Positions 12,291-26,211 are shown, numbered from the stretch's first letter. The stretch is 64,000 bases of DNA from Gerris lacustris (GCA_951217055.1 OX578278.1:32377105-32441104), one strand, 5' to 3'. Numbers and translations are program-made. Notes: generated by a model not told the origin, from the sequence alone.

Positions 12291-12310
12291 GTTCAATTCC
12301 CAGGCAGGGG

Positions 12311-13933
12311 CCCCCTCAATGTCCACCCAGCATTTCTTAAACAAATGGGGAAGTACTCAAAAGGTTTAGCGGCGGCTGAAGGTTTCGTTATGTTTGCCAT
12401 GGTTGACACTCTCCTGGCAGTTCAATAAACAATCCATTTTAGCACTCGTGAAGTCATGGTTAATGGACCAACACTTCACACATGTGTGAAGGGTTTGGTT
12501 GTCTTTACCAATCCAGTCTTGAAATTATTTTTAAGGCCGGTTTTTTTAAAGGACCCACATACGTGACCTTTGTCAACGAGCGTAAAAGCCCTTCGGAATT
12601 GAATAAAAAGGTGGATGATTTCTCTGTCAGTAATAATTACACACACACACACATTAATGTAATAGTTTTTAAGGTTGTTTAAAAAAAAGATTTTTTTTTA
12701 TTTTACTTATTCAATACAAATTAATGTAATAGTTTTTAAGTTTTTGGTTTTTTTTTAAACTTATTTTATTGTTTACTGGATCAAACTTGATTAAAATATT
12801 TCAATGAGAGATTAAATTTCAGTAGCACTAGAAACGTAATTAGTCACAGCGTTGTCATATTATTACAAATAAAACCAAATAACAGAGATCGATAAGAATA
12901 AGTTGATAACAAAGTTATATTTTGTATTTCCGTTCTATAGCATTTTATTTCAATGAAAATCGAGATCGGTTCTTATTAAAAGATATAATTGTAAATATAT
13001 ATTTACAAAAACAACAACAAAATAAATAAATAAAAAATAAATAAATAAATACATATACGTTATAGAATACTCAATTTCGACATTAAATGATAAACATAGC
13101 TATTAAATAATATAATTTTTTATTATCTAATAAACATAAGTGGTCCAAGAGGAATGATTGAAATAAGTATGTTAAGAGGCCTCTTATAAGCCGTTTGCTT
13201 TACAAATATATATAATATACTCAAACACAATCTCTCAATTTATAGATAAGGTATTATTTATAAATTTAATTCAATAGCAATACGATAGCAAATTATGGAA
13301 TACAAAAACTACTTGGAAACAATACTTACAAAAACTATTTGGAATACAAAAACTTTATTGTAATTCTTCTGACATTTTAGTATAATATAAAGGGTTTGGA
13401 AGGGAAGTGTTATGTTCTTCAAAACACTTTAACACAGAACATAGATGATTTTGAATAAAACTCAATCTTAACTTTGTCCTAAGACTATATAATACATGGT
13501 GTCTAGTAATTACTAGTCCAAACCTATGATTTGTTAGGTTAAAACATTCAAGATATACCATAATATAACATATGATCCCATGAGGCTTTGTTTCTTGTCA
13601 GACAAACAGACTTCTATTCGAGAATAGAATTTTTTGTTAAATGATACCTATCCCAGCTCTGTACAACAAACCCCTGATTTTCAGCAAAATATCGATGTTC
13701 TACCCCCTTGTTATTTTATTAGTCAATCCATTATGATGATCTCCATCACCTCTCTAATTCCTAAAGGATTTTGATGTAGAGAGCTAAAATTAGTCTTATT
13801 CGATTCTCTACAAGGTTCTTAAAAGTAAGAAGGGTAGTACTGGAGAATTTTAAGGATAAAAGTAAAAAATGATGGTTATTAATATGCTGATTCTTATTCA
13901 GGTTTTTAGGGTATTAATAACTTCAATTCAATA

Positions 13934-13936
<3 letters not shown>
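12311..13936. other. Non-coding interval
   Basis: No gene seen. Contains a short (CA)n run near 12640 and AT-rich simple sequence around 13010-13050. Confidence 0.5.

Positions 13937-13990
<54 letters not shown>
13937..13990. repeat. (TA)n microsatellite
   Basis: About 27 TA units. A second shorter run lies at 14110-14128. Between them, 14000-14095 holds a segment with GACGTTTCGGTTTTTACTT and CCTTCTTCAGG, resembling the terminal wording of many Penelope-type and related elements (low confidence). Confidence 0.95.
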
Positions 13991-13995
<5 letters not shown>

Positions 13996-14887
13996 AACAA
14001 ACAAAACTCAGGTTTCGGTCACAAAAATCGTCTTTATGTTACAATCCCGACGTTTCGGTTTTTACTTAAAACCTTCTTCAGGGGCCGTAAAACATCTAAA
14101 CAACGACTCATATATATATATATATATATGTATTTCACCTCCTTTGAGGCATCTTTAGTATATAGCAAAAACGTATGGAATTGGAGTTATTAATCCCCTA
14201 AAGGCCTGAATAAGAATAAGCATAGTATAGAAATATAGGGTAATATACTACGAATATCTCAAAAACGAAGCTGTTCCGGATCTGTGTTTATAGAAGCTTT
14301 TTTGTTCGGCGTCAAAATTCCTATAAGAACCCGAAATCAGGGCCGCTCAGAGGATTTCTGGGCCCCTTTGAACAAATAACGGTGGGGGGTCCGGGGGTCC
14401 TCCCCGGAGAATTTTTTAAATTTGAGGTGCAAAAAGAGGAGTTTTAAGGATTTCTGAAGGCAAGTTTTTCCTTACAGGAAAAGATGTTTGGTGAGGACGA
14501 ATTTTGAAGTTTAACTAAGATAGGCTAAATAACAAACAAATGAGTTGTCTTGTAGCTGGTAAGTTTAATTAAAAAACCTTTTTTTACACTTCGTATAATA
14601 CTTATTACATAATATAAATTGTTTGCTAAAATAGTGAGATATAGAGTAAACAAATCAAAATAGTTAAGTAACACATTTATTTACAAAAATTGCATTACAA
14701 GTGAATGTGTAAGTTATTAATATCAGTTTGTAAATATGATTTGTTTGTCTGTTTCTCTCCTGTAAATTAACATTGACCATATTGAATAAGATGAAATATC
14801 ACAAAAATCTTAGTAACTAAATGAAACACAATAATTCAAACTTCCGTACTCATGACACATTAGGAATAGTTTTAAGTTCATCACAAT

Positions 14888-15131
14888 CGGTGGCGTAGCT
14901 AGGGCATTGGGGGCCCCTCGCCAAAATAAATTGATGAGCAAAAAAAAAGAAATAATTCGTGTTCAGAACAGAATGGGGCCCCCTGACAATGGTATAGAAG
15001 TATAATTCCAAGTTAGGTTTTATTATGCTCTAAAGGGGCCCATCGACATTGGAACAAAAATTATGTGGTTTCATGATTTTTTTTTTAATTTTTTTGATTT
15101 GGATCGCAATGCGTGGCATAGTATGCCACTG
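14888..15131. mobile_element. hAT-type MITE, 244 bp, perfect 8-bp target duplication
   Basis: Ends CGGTGGCGTAGC and AGTATGCCACTG are inverted repeats. ATCACAAT flanks it on both sides (14880-14887 and 15132-15139). It is a longer relative of the element at 9644-9794, sharing GGGGGCCCCTC and TTGATGAGCAAAAAAAA. Confidence 0.88.
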
Positions 15132-15223
15132 ATCACAATATCCTTCTTACTTTTTGGTTGAAAAAAAACCAGGGCCGCCCCCGGTGTCCGGCCCCCCTGG
15201 AGACCCGGGCCCCTGGGTTATTC

Positions 15224-15240
15224 CCCCCCCCCCCCCCCCC
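15224..15240. repeat. Poly-C run in a GC-rich patch
   Basis: About 17 C. The surrounding 15,170-15,260 begins CAGGGCCGCCC and closes GGCCCTG, and a similar CAGGGCCGC start occurs at 14339 and 19866; these look like ends of another hAT-like MITE group but no full copy with target duplications could be closed. Confidence 0.5.
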
Positions 15241-15469
15241 TACAGTCGGTGGCCCTGCCCGAAATTTTGATGTGATTTCGTCCGGGGAGACCTTTTTTGC
15301 ATGTGTACAAGAATTGGTTGAGATCCTGTCCGAATAATTTCACGCCTTGTAACATTCAATCCACCATAGTTAAAAAACTAGTTCGTTGATCATAAACTTC
15401 AATTATACCATTCAAAAGCTTATGAAAAGCAGAAGGATTTCCTGAATTTGCCACACTTCTAACATCCCT

Positions 15470-15825
15470 CATTAAGAGAAGAAAGCTCTGAAATTTCAAG
15501 GTCGAATTTATAAAAATGAACATTTTTAAATCTAACAGGACTTTAAAAGATGATTAGTAGCTGATAATATGAAAATCAATATGTGATTCTGAAAGTTATA
15601 TTTATAATCTTTAAAATCATCCCTTAGCCTAATTTCTCTATCTGAATTAGTTTTTTGAGATATTATGCACTTTTTGGAAATTTTTGTGAAACGATCTGAA
15701 AAAAATTGATATCTCGAGAACTATTGAGAAATGGGCATATGCTTACTTTTTTACAGTTTTTGTTGCATTTGATTCTAGAATCAACCAGTTTCGTTATGAA
15801 ATTTTATCACGGGTCACCTAGTCAC
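15470..15825 (-). repeat. Dispersed repeat family R, minus copy
   Basis: The reverse complement (TATGCCCATTTCTCA, CTCGAGATATCAAT, GATGTTAGAAGTGTG) aligns with 21150-21470 over about 330 bp. No coding capacity. Confidence 0.75.
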
Positions 15826-16380
15826 TATGTATATTAGTAGGAAAATGGAAATAAATAGAACGTCCAATGTGCAATCATTTTTCTTTCTCTTAAACACAAT
15901 AGTTTTCTTTTCTATTTATATTCACATTCATCTTGACATTTAAAAAATAAAAATCGATTTCAGCTAAGAATTATACATTATGCCTTGTTGACCTCTAGCA
16001 ACAAAATAAGACTCATAAATCATTTTAATGAATAATCTATTTTCCATATTCTTTCACGATATCTTAAGTCGATAAAACAGAAGAAGAAGAAAAACACCTT
16101 ATTATCATTTATATTCTTTTTTTTAAAAAAAAAAAAAAGAAAACAAAGGAAAAACAAAATAAAAATGAGACACGCTAAGAGAATCAAGAAATGTAAACAA
16201 TCGATGAAGAATATATATATATATATATATTCAATTGAAATAAAAACAAAACTAGATTGTAGCTGCTAAAAATTAAATAGATTAATCATACAGAAAACAA
16301 ATCAAAAATTCTTAACTGGTGTTGTCAAGGAACAATCAATTGGATTTAGAATATTTTATTATATCAATAAAAAAAGAAAA

Positions 16381-16381
<1 letters not shown>

Positions 16382-16455
<74 letters not shown>
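16382..16455. repeat. (TA)n microsatellite, about 37 units
   Basis: Pure TA run. A shorter one lies at 16209-16230. Confidence 0.97.
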
Positions 16456-16462
<7 letters not shown>

Positions 16463-16943
16463 AAATGAATATTTATTGATTAAGATGTCTTCTTGAGAAA
16501 TATTCAATATTTATTCCCCTGAAGGACATAAAAGTGAAAAAACAATTCCCCATAACTTTAGTAGTAGTCTAATGAAGAGAGGGTATATAAAACAGATTCA
16601 GAATTAAGGGTTTCTTTATTTTTCGTTGCTAACCTTGGGTGTTTTGTTCCTCTTTTTTTTCTTTGTTTTACGTACTTATAGAAGAAAGAACATATCATTA
16701 GTTTCAGCACATGATTAGGTTATTACAGGGGATCCAACAACGTTACTAATTTACTCGATGATATCATCAGTATCAGTGTGATATATATACTCTCTAGGAT
16801 TCCAACTCCAACTCGACAGATTTGTCGGTGTTTTGACCTAGGACACCACTAGGTTAGTATTTTGCATATTGTGGAATTATTTAACATCTAAAATGTTGTC
16901 ATTGACCATAACCTATTTGGAATTGTTTAGGAGTTATTTGAAA

Positions 16944-17935
<992 letters not shown>

Positions 17936-20034
17936 AGGTCAATTTATTTTTCAAAATGAAAACGCTTATCAACTATTGAAACATTGTGACGTAATTTTAA
18001 TAAGCAGTATTTCTTTAGCAATAAATATGTGTGATATTTTACATCCAAGCTCGCTGCTTCCCTCAGTTGAGCATACTGTATATTTTAGATTTAGCTGTAC
18101 CATTTTATAGATTAGTGATTGCACAAACTTTTTTTAGAATCAGTCTTTCATAGCGCTTCTGGTACATAATATGCATATGCAATATAAGTCAAAATATGAA
18201 TATATATTCCTTGCGAAAAATTATATAGGTAGTTAAAATAGTTTTCTATGTCCCCTTTACTTTCTTCAATTCTTGTTTAGAACAATTTAGTTTCACGAAG
18301 TTCATAATGTTGAGTTTCTAAAGAAAGAAATTGAATAGTTGATCTCAAGTTAGATGAATGTTTTGTTTGTAACCTTTTTGTTGTAACGCTATATAATTAT
18401 AGTTATGTACCTTGTATGTATCAATCACGTTTATAATTAACGATCAGCGTTCTAGATTTGCTTTTAAACACGTTAAATTAAGTGGCTGTTTCCTATTATC
18501 ATTATCATAGGAGGGCTTTCCAAATTAAGTGGTTTCGTTTCCAAAGCTTTCGTAGAGTATACTCTGGAAAAGAATTCTTAACTGGTGTTGTCTACAAGGA
18601 ACAATCTATTAGATGAACCGACGAATGACAACAAAAATAATTAACAAGAGGTAAGAGAAATAAAAAGGTTTCATTCAGGTTTGAAGCGATAACACTAAAA
18701 AAGTTGGTATGAAACCAACTTTCGCACGTCAAGCCATTTAATATGAAATCTCACTCGCGTCAGAAACAGGTGAGAGGTATGAACCCTTTACACTTTTAGA
18801 CGGTTTTGTATATTTCTATTATTGAAATTCATCAGGATAAATAATATAAGTAATAATAATAATCATAGTAATCATATGTCTCACGTTCAGTAATATTTAG
18901 AGGGCTTTAGACTTTAAAATGAGCTCCTCTCAAGCCCCTTTTTTCTTCTTTCTTGTGCTTAGGTAATATAATAAGTTCACACTTAAGATTTTAAGATTGC
19001 ATGAATGAAGAACACTAACACTATAATATTTAACTATTATGAAGTCGACATCTAGATTCTAAGGGCTAAGGGAGCATTACCCTTAAGCCCTAGATCCTCT
19101 AAAATTAAATCTTCTAAGAATAAAAAGGGATGTTCTTACCCCTTTATAATTTACATGCTCATTTAAATTTTGGGTCATGACATACTTTGTTTTAGCCTTA
19201 GCTCGTTTTTGCTTTAGAACACCAATACGTGTATTGTTTATTTCTTTATCAATAGTTTTAATAGGTTCGCTTTGACCAGTAGCTGCAAGAGTTTATAAAC
19301 CAACAAACTGATATCTCGCGTGACCTCCTAACCCATCTTCACCCAACGCCCTTAACTTAAACCTACCATTAATATCCTTTCTTGACAGAACCACTCTAAC
19401 CTAATGACTTCCATGGAATTGAAGAATCAAATTCAATTTAATTAACTATTTACGAGACTTTATGATTAATAATGTCTGAATATTGAGTTCCCTAATTATA
19501 AAACTATGTTTTCACTTGATTTCAGTTTTAGGTTTTAGTTTGCACAATAATAATAATTGATGAAATTGTGACATGCACATTAATTTAGAAATATGCCTAG
19601 CTCAGTTGGTAGTTAGGGGTGGGTTTTGCATTTCCAATTAATTAAATAATTATCATAAAAAAATGAATATATTTTTAGAGCGCCAGGTTCTTTTATTAAC
19701 TGGGGAGAAGAACCAACCCCATCAAATTTCATTACATAAAATTGGCTGTATGAAATAAATGTTTAGCATATGAATATTAAATATTTTATATTGTAACAAA
19801 ATAATAGTTGCTGGCTAGATGGTTAGATAATGATTCTGTGAATTCGGCCCAGGACCAACCATGCACAGGGCCGCTTTTAAGCATAAGGTATATAGGCTGC
19901 AGCCTAGGCCCGCACAACAAGGAGACCCGCACCACAAGAAAGAAAAAAAAGAAGTAATTGTTAGACAAAGGGAGCGTTTCAGACACACGCACACAGACAG
20001 ACAAAGAACATTTTGGTTTCAACATAGTTTATAA
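17936..20034. other. Non-coding interval with a tRNA-like A-box fragment
   Basis: No gene seen. Bases 19594-19635 read GCCTAGCTCAGTTGGTAGTT, an excellent tRNA A box, but no matching B box or cloverleaf follows, so it is a SINE head or tRNA fragment. Confidence 0.45.
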
Positions 20035-21027
20035 CTAGCTTTCACCCCGCGCTCCGCGCGGGGCTCATGTTAGGTATTAGCGGCTATGTTGCTTATTGTC
20101 ATGTAGGCCTAGCAATTAAATGAAATGCCTAAATTGTTTTCTATTCAAGTCTTGAAGGAATAAAATCAGGACTATATTAAACATCATTCATTCCGTTACT
20201 AAGAAAATAATTTCCTCCAAATCGTAGTTAAGAGTCTATCTATATATTTAAAGCCAAGAGAAACTATGTATATTATTGATAAAAATACTAAAAAAGGTAT
20301 AATAAATAAGAAAATAAATATCGTAAAAACCTATTAGAGTCTGAAGTCATTGAACAATTAATGATGGTGCATTGATTTAATTACCAGACTCTTCTCTCAA
20401 TACGGTAGTTGCACCAGTAACTATTTAATAACTCTAGTCATGGAAAAAAAAAATTAAATAATAATAGTATTAAATAGCAATAGTGTAAGGTTTAAGTACC
20501 CCAATCAGAAATTAGCCAAGAGGAGCTAGCCTAGGCCTAGAGGAGGTCTAGGTAAAGAGAATGGAGTGGGAGATGGTAGAAAAGTGGGAAGGGGTGGGGA
20601 TAGAGAGGGCTATACCGCTAAGACAGTTCTACTTAGTATAGACCTCCAATATGCCTTTCCAATACGGCTATTTAATGCTCTTCCCAATACGGCTATTTAA
20701 TGCTCTTCCCAATACGGCTGCTGCACCAGTAAATATTTAATAACTCTGGTTCTACTCAATATTTTTAGATGAAACCAAGCCTACAAATTGCGCAACATGT
20801 TTGAGCACACCCCTGAAAAAAATTAATCGATTTCATTTAGCCAGTTTTGCTCCTATAAAGTCTGACTGAGGCGACAGACACACATACATAGTGATACATA
20901 CCCACATACATACACGAAAAAAGTTAAGGCCGGATTCGGTTTTTGGAATGTCTTAAATGAAAAAGTATCCAACAAATTTTAAATTCTGACCAATGTACAG
21001 ACAAAACTTTAATATTATATATATAGA
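20035..21027 (-). mobile_element. Non-autonomous Helitron, 993 bp
   Basis: On the minus strand it starts TCTATATATATAATATT after an A and ends with the hairpin CCCCGCGCGGAGCGCGGGG (8-bp stem, 3-nt loop), six bases, then CTAG before a T. TC start, 3' hairpin, CTRR end and insertion between A and T are the Helitron hallmarks. No RepHel open frame is present. Relatives: 57420-58482 and 6715-7165. Confidence 0.88.
20652..20725. repeat. Three tandem 27-bp units inside the Helitron
   Basis: The unit CCAATACGGCTATTTAATGC plus CTCTT repeats about three times. Confidence 0.85.
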
Positions 21028-21149
21028 TTATGTACATTAACGAGGTGATTCTAGAGGTCATTTACAACAAAAACCTGGTTTTGTCCAATAGCGGTTTTTT
21101 ATTTATTATTTTTTTCTTTTAAATAATTAAAATAACCCGTATGTAGTAT

Positions 21150-21615
21150 AGACAGGGTGGCCCGTGATAAAAAGAAACTGATGGATTCTATGGATTCTAT
21201 AGGCAAATCCAACAAAAAATGTCGAGTAAGCATATGCCCATTTCTCAGTAATTCTCGAGATACCGATTTATTTCTTTTGGGCTAAGGAGCAATTTTAAAG
21301 AGCATAAAAAAACCTTTCAGAATCACTCAGTGATTTTCAAATTATCAGCTTCTAAGCATCATTAAGTCCTGTCACATTTAAAATTTTTAATTTTTTAAAC
21401 TTTGACCATGAAATTCCAGAGCTTTCTACTCTTAATTGAGAGATGTTAGAAATTTGGCCGTAACTATGGAGACCCAAAATTTGTATTTTAAATTGGAAGT
21501 TGTGTTTCATTTTAAAGGTATTGAAATTTGGTTCACTAATAAATATCGCGTTTCCAAAATAGCGGCGATTTTGCCCCTAAAAGAACCAAATAAGTGCATA
21601 CCTAAGATAAGTAGG
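21150..21615 (+). repeat. Dispersed repeat family R, plus copy
   Basis: Its first 320 bp match the complement of 15470-15825. Its last 130 bp (TTTCCAAAATAGCGGCGATT) match the complement of the tandem array at 38930-39680, so all three belong to one family. Confidence 0.75.
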
Positions 21616-22637
21616 TATACTAAAGGATCATAATTCATGCAAAACTTGCTTCTCAAAAGTGCAACTTTTTATAAATATTTTAGTTTTTTAAAAAAATAAT
21701 GTTCTATTAATGAATTTTTATGACCGAAGAAACCAATTTTGTAACTTGCTCGTAAGTACTTGACGGGATTTTTCTTTATTATTTTAAAATACCTAATCGT
21801 AATATTTACTGATTTCTTTTATTATTATGTATGGATTAGGTGTTTTTACTTATGAATAACTGCATAGAATAAATTTCAGTTCTTGATGTAGATACCTATT
21901 CTTCACTTCCGGTTCCTTGAATGTCAAATGAGTTTAAAAAAAAATTAAAAATGGAGAAATAAAAATGTAGTTGACGTATTTTACACTCTTTTAAAATTGT
22001 CAATTTGTCCTATAGAGGCACTAAATACATATTTTTCTCAAAATCTTGCCTTCAACATTCGAAACTTTCGGATTTTCATAATAACTTTATGCAAACTATA
22101 GCAGTATCCGTTCTTGCTCAGTAGTAAAGAATCAAACTCCACTTAACTAAATTTTAAAAATGCAAAAGAAACTTTACGAATTTTAAAATTTTGACCTACC
22201 ACACTGAACTGGAAGTGCGATTTTAGGGCCTCAAAACACGTTTTTCATAGCCTAAAATCTCCAAAATTTAAAACTCAAAAAACTTTTATGACATACTACT
22301 ATTATACATAGTTCGTCAGTTACTCTTTATTTTTTTTAAGACCACGACCTTACATATTCACAACTATGGCTAAAGTACTTTGTTGGTCTAATCAACTACA
22401 ATGAATTCTAATTTAAAATTATTTAGGCAATAAGGTATGTTTTTCAATAATAATTTCAGTGTTAAAAAGTAAGAGATTAATCAAAAAGATTATATTAAGT
22501 GTAAGTATTGTTGGTTATTTATAATTAAAGTTCTATTGATAACTACTAGAGTGCAGCACTAGTACGCATAAAACAGTTGTGATTAGACCAAGTTCTAGTG
22601 TCATCATCATCTACTAGAATGCAGCACAAGCGGTAAA
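21616..22637. other. Non-coding interval, nothing recognised
   Basis: AT-rich; no exon, RNA gene or closed repeat seen. Confidence 0.5.
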
Positions 22638-22646
22638 CCCTTAACG
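22638..22646. repeat. Left 9-bp target-site duplication of the MULE
   Basis: CCCTTAACG, identical to 26316-26324. Confidence 0.92.
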
Positions 22647-22748
22647 GCAACTATTGAATTTCCAAATAGGTTTGTCTAAAGCCACGCCCACCTTACCTCT
22701 CATTGGCCAGCTGTTCCAAGCTTGCCTTTTGCCGCCAATATTTAAATG
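22647..22748. repeat. Left terminal inverted repeat of the MULE
   Basis: Complement of 26212-26315 with few mismatches, all towards the inner end. Confidence 0.93.
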
Positions 22749-22844
22749 GAAATGTATCTTATATGAGTTCTATGACGTTACAGTTGTTTTTGTGTCTGAT
22801 CCGATCTTTTTTTGTTGAATTATACACCTTTATAATCCTCAAAA

Positions 22845-23699
22845 ATGAATAACAAATTTGAAGTAAGTACTTATAACTATGGTATTAAACAAATTACATA
22901 TTATCAATCTTGAGTAACAGTTGAACACTAGTGTTATAAATCTTTTCAATTGTTATTCCTCTAAATTGCTTTGAAAAAATGTTTATACTTAAGTATTGAC
23001 TGCAGAAATAGGCCTGATGATGCCCAGGATATGGCGAAATATTGTAAAGCCAATAAATTATGTTAAATGTAATAAATTAATATAATTAAATATTAATTTT
23101 TTTCTTACATCCCTAAAGACCTAAGAAAAAATATCATATTATTATATCATCTAATTAAACATATTAAGATAGTTTTAAGTTATTCAAAATGTGTCTAACA
23201 GAGTTAATGACTAAAAGGATCGATGAGGTAAATGCCTATGTATAAATAATTAATCATTACAAGTATATATATAATATATATATATATAGTGCAACATATA
23301 TATTTGGTTGTAACATTCACTGGTTTTAGTTTTAAATTTGTAATATAATATAAGTGATGCCTGAGAGCCAACCATTCCAAAAGCCTAGGTTTCCTCTATC
23401 CCTGAGATGTCTTTACGCATTATGTTTGATGATATTAACAAATATTTCTTTGAGAAGTGTTTTTTGTCAATGTGTTTTTTGTGTGCTTTTTATATAATTT
23501 ATTTATTTCAGAAGTTGTATCCAAGCGCCTCATTTCTTAAGACTAATGAAACCGAAGATGGTCATGTGGCAAATTTTGGATTAAAATGTGCGACTGTGGA
23601 CGAATTTAAGGAATGGTTGCAGCATCATCAGCAGTTATCAGGGGTTACATACAGAGTTCAGACTACGACTCCCTGTACTGGAAAAAAAAGTCATTTAAG
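22845..23699 (+). pseudogene. MULE transposase, N-terminal exons
   Basis: A short first exon (22845-22862, MNNKFE) ends at a consensus GTAAGT donor. The second exon (23512-23699) follows a TTATTTATTTCAG acceptor and reads KLYPSASFLKTNETEDG on to TGKKSHLR before a GTAGGT donor. The second exon looks like the N-terminal zinc-binding or DNA-binding region that precedes the catalytic domain in insect MULE transposases (Cys residues in GLKCATV and TPCTGKK). The exons that should carry the DDE catalytic core are missing downstream, and the phase at the end of exon 2 does not fit the C-terminal piece, so the gene is broken. Bases 23001-23080 in the intron look like a short foreign insertion. Confidence 0.7.
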
Positions 23700-24519
23700 G
23701 TAGGTTCATTTTTTTATCATTAAGATGTGATACAATGATTGATTGATTACCATTTATTGATACAATTTCAAAAACAAATAAATGTACATTTTTTACATAA
23801 TAAATAAATACTATACACTACTATAATTTCAATTTCTTTTTTTTCTTCCTGGCTACTCGGCTTACATATTAGTTTGTTGAAGGTTGAAGGCTCTGAGAAG
23901 ACCAATTGAGTGGTTTATATAACTTATACATTACTTTTTTTTATCATTAGGTAAATCAATAAAACAAAAATATATACATCAAGTTATCAATAATCTAACA
24001 ACAATGCAATTAAATCTACATATTATTATGTGTGTATAAATTATTCTATAACTAACAAAAATTATAAATAGAGGTAATAAAGAAACAACGTTACAACAAA
24101 AAACATATTGGCTACTAAATTCTTTAGATTTTACTCCCACTAGTGTTTACCAAACAAATTGATAAAATATTTTCTATTAAAATCATCTACTCTCAAGTAT
24201 TTAAATAGTGACTAGTTATTTAATTTAACTCATGTATTGTCAGTATACATATATACACCATTTAGACAACTTTACTATTTTTTATATACACTTACACACA
24301 CATGCATACATTTATTTTAATATTTAATTTACTAAAAATAGTTTATTAGTATAATAATAATTTGTTTCCTTATTGCTTCTAAAACCTAATATTCTTATAT
24401 ACATTTTTGATACACTGCCTACTCAGACTTGCCACACTCTGGCCAGTCTCTCGTGTCTCCTCCACAGCTCTTCCTCTCATTGAGCCGGTGGTTTGCCTCT
24501 TTTCCTCACTCTCTCCCAG

Positions 24520-24948
24520 GGATACCATCCTATTTGGGCTCAATGTAAAAGAACTTTAACTAGAGGGAATAACACAAATAATATGGTGCAGTCTGCAATA
24601 AATGTTCTAAAAGAGCGCATCTTAAATACGACAAGAGCCTATAATATCAAACAGTTATTCCATTATTTGACTGTGGATATGGAAAATTACTATAAAACAA
24701 AAATAATAGACATAATTAGTGGAAGGTACTCTAAATACAGGCACATGAGGTATCTTCCATGCACCAAAAAGATAAAAGATTTGCAACTAGTTGTTCAAGA
24801 AGATGAAGTGTTTGTTGTGTATAACAAAGCTTCACAAACAGAATATGAAGTAAATTTAATATTAGGAATTAGCCCACCCCTTCTCACTTCAACGTATTTT
24901 TTGACAATGGGATATCAACTCTCCTATGAACAAACCATACATGTATAA
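24520..24948 (+). pseudogene. MULE transposase, C-terminal region
   Basis: Open after a CTCTCTCCCAG acceptor. The segment RGNNTNNMVQSAINVLKER followed by ILNTTRAYNIKQLFHYLTV and the YYKTKIIDIISGRYSKY helix matches the region C-terminal to the catalytic core in animal MULE transposases, where (R/V)G-x-NTNN and KAYN are strongly conserved. The following SWIM-type zinc finger (CxC...CxH) expected after the LQLVVQEDEVFVVYN strand is not visible; the frame instead runs into unrelated residues and stops. Together with the missing core this marks a dead transposase. Confidence 0.75.
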
Positions 24949-25149
24949 TTATTATATACGAATGGAAGGGATGAACTGATATGTCGAAGCCAACTGTACG
25001 ACTTCGAAAGACATCGATTACACGTAAGGGGTGGGCTATTGCCGAGTTTAGCCTTTTATTTCTTTTGAGCATACATGATTTTCATGTAACAAGTATCAAA
25101 CATAAAGTAAACATATAGTATAATATTAAAGATTCATTGTATTCGTTAT

Positions 25150-25500
25150 AGCTAATTATTCTTTTAGCCATACATTTTGGTAAACATCCCATTTCTTTCC
25201 CCACAATTCTGTTTCGAGAAACTCTCGGCCAAGCCTCTTCACTGCACACCTTTTTCATCCAATTGTCGCAGAGGTCTTCCCTTGCTTCTCTTTTTCTCCC
25301 AAGGGAACCAATTCAAGTTTCTTGGACCATCTACCTTCGGTAGTTCTAAACCGAATATGGAAATATGTCCAGCCCATTTCCATTTTCTCTTCAGCATTAG
25401 TTCTCCTAATCATCCATTCCCGATTCTTTTCTAATCCAAAGATTTGATCTACTAACACCAATCATGCTTCTCTCCATCATTCTTAGGCAAATTCTTTGGT
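25150..25500 (-). pseudogene. Non-LTR retrotransposon ORF2 C-terminal fragment inside the MULE
   Basis: The minus strand reads RICLRMMERSMIGVSRSN, then after a frameshift KMEMGWTYFHIRF and GRWSKKLELVPLGEKEKQGK, a well-known C-terminal pattern of LINE reverse transcriptases (ERAMLGVS, then WAGHIAR, then RW..K..EW.P...KR..GRP). At least one frameshift and one stop. Clade not assigned. Confidence 0.7.
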
Positions 25501-26211
25501 TTTACTGAAAAAAAATTAATTGGATATATGTCTGTCTCAAACAATAGATTAATTAACTTTCACCAACGAACAGTCTTAGCACTAATAAAACTTTAGTCTT
25601 AGCACTGATAAAAGGAAAAAGGAATACGTCTTAATGTTTGTTTTTTTAATTATAAAAATAAATACTTTTTCAATAACTAATAAAACATATTTTTGTAAAT
25701 TCACAAATTCTATTAACTGGTAAAATACAATACTTTAAAACACATTTGCTTCTCTCCGTCTCTACACAATAAACATAACATAACAAATAACAAACAATAA
25801 CAATAAAAAAGTTCTCTTCTCTCCTTCTCCTCATCTTTGCTTTTACCCAGTTTCATCTCTCATGTATTGCGGGTCAAACTACCTTACATAATAACATCCA
25901 TGTTCATTACAACGTATACCAAATTAAATCGGCCAATTTTTACTCTGAACTGAATTATCGTCATGCGTAAATATATTTATCTGTTCGCATAGCTCTTACA
26001 AACTTGGGTTCTTACTATTGGCTTAGGTCCTAGCAACAAATAAACAAATTAGAACGACTTGACCTTTTACAAAGTCGAGCCCTTTTTAGTGTTTAATTTG
26101 ACTAGACTACAAGGAATACGAAAGTATTTTTTGTAATATTGAAACTCTTTTAATTTATAAGTAAAAAATTTAAAAGGTTAGGTTAATTAGCTGTAGAGAC
26201 GATGTAACATT

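Larger units (their letters stand above)
11591..12310 (+). repeat. 5S rRNA-like repeat interrupted by a foldback element
   Basis: Bases 11620-11650 (AGTTAAGCAGCATCGGGG then GTGGTCA) match the internal promoter region of animal 5S rRNA, and 12265-12300 (ACATGGGTGACC, later GGGTTCAATTCC) match the following 5S segment. Between them lies the foldback element 11651-12226. The 5S-like unit is too altered to be a working 5S gene and is best read as a 5S-derived SINE or pseudogene. Confidence 0.6.

Noticed and set aside
13869..14069. Open frames of alternating Ile-Tyr
   Set aside because: Translation of TA microsatellites; also 17117-17323.
19594..19640. Possible tRNA gene
   Set aside because: A box only; no B box and no acceptor-stem pairing.
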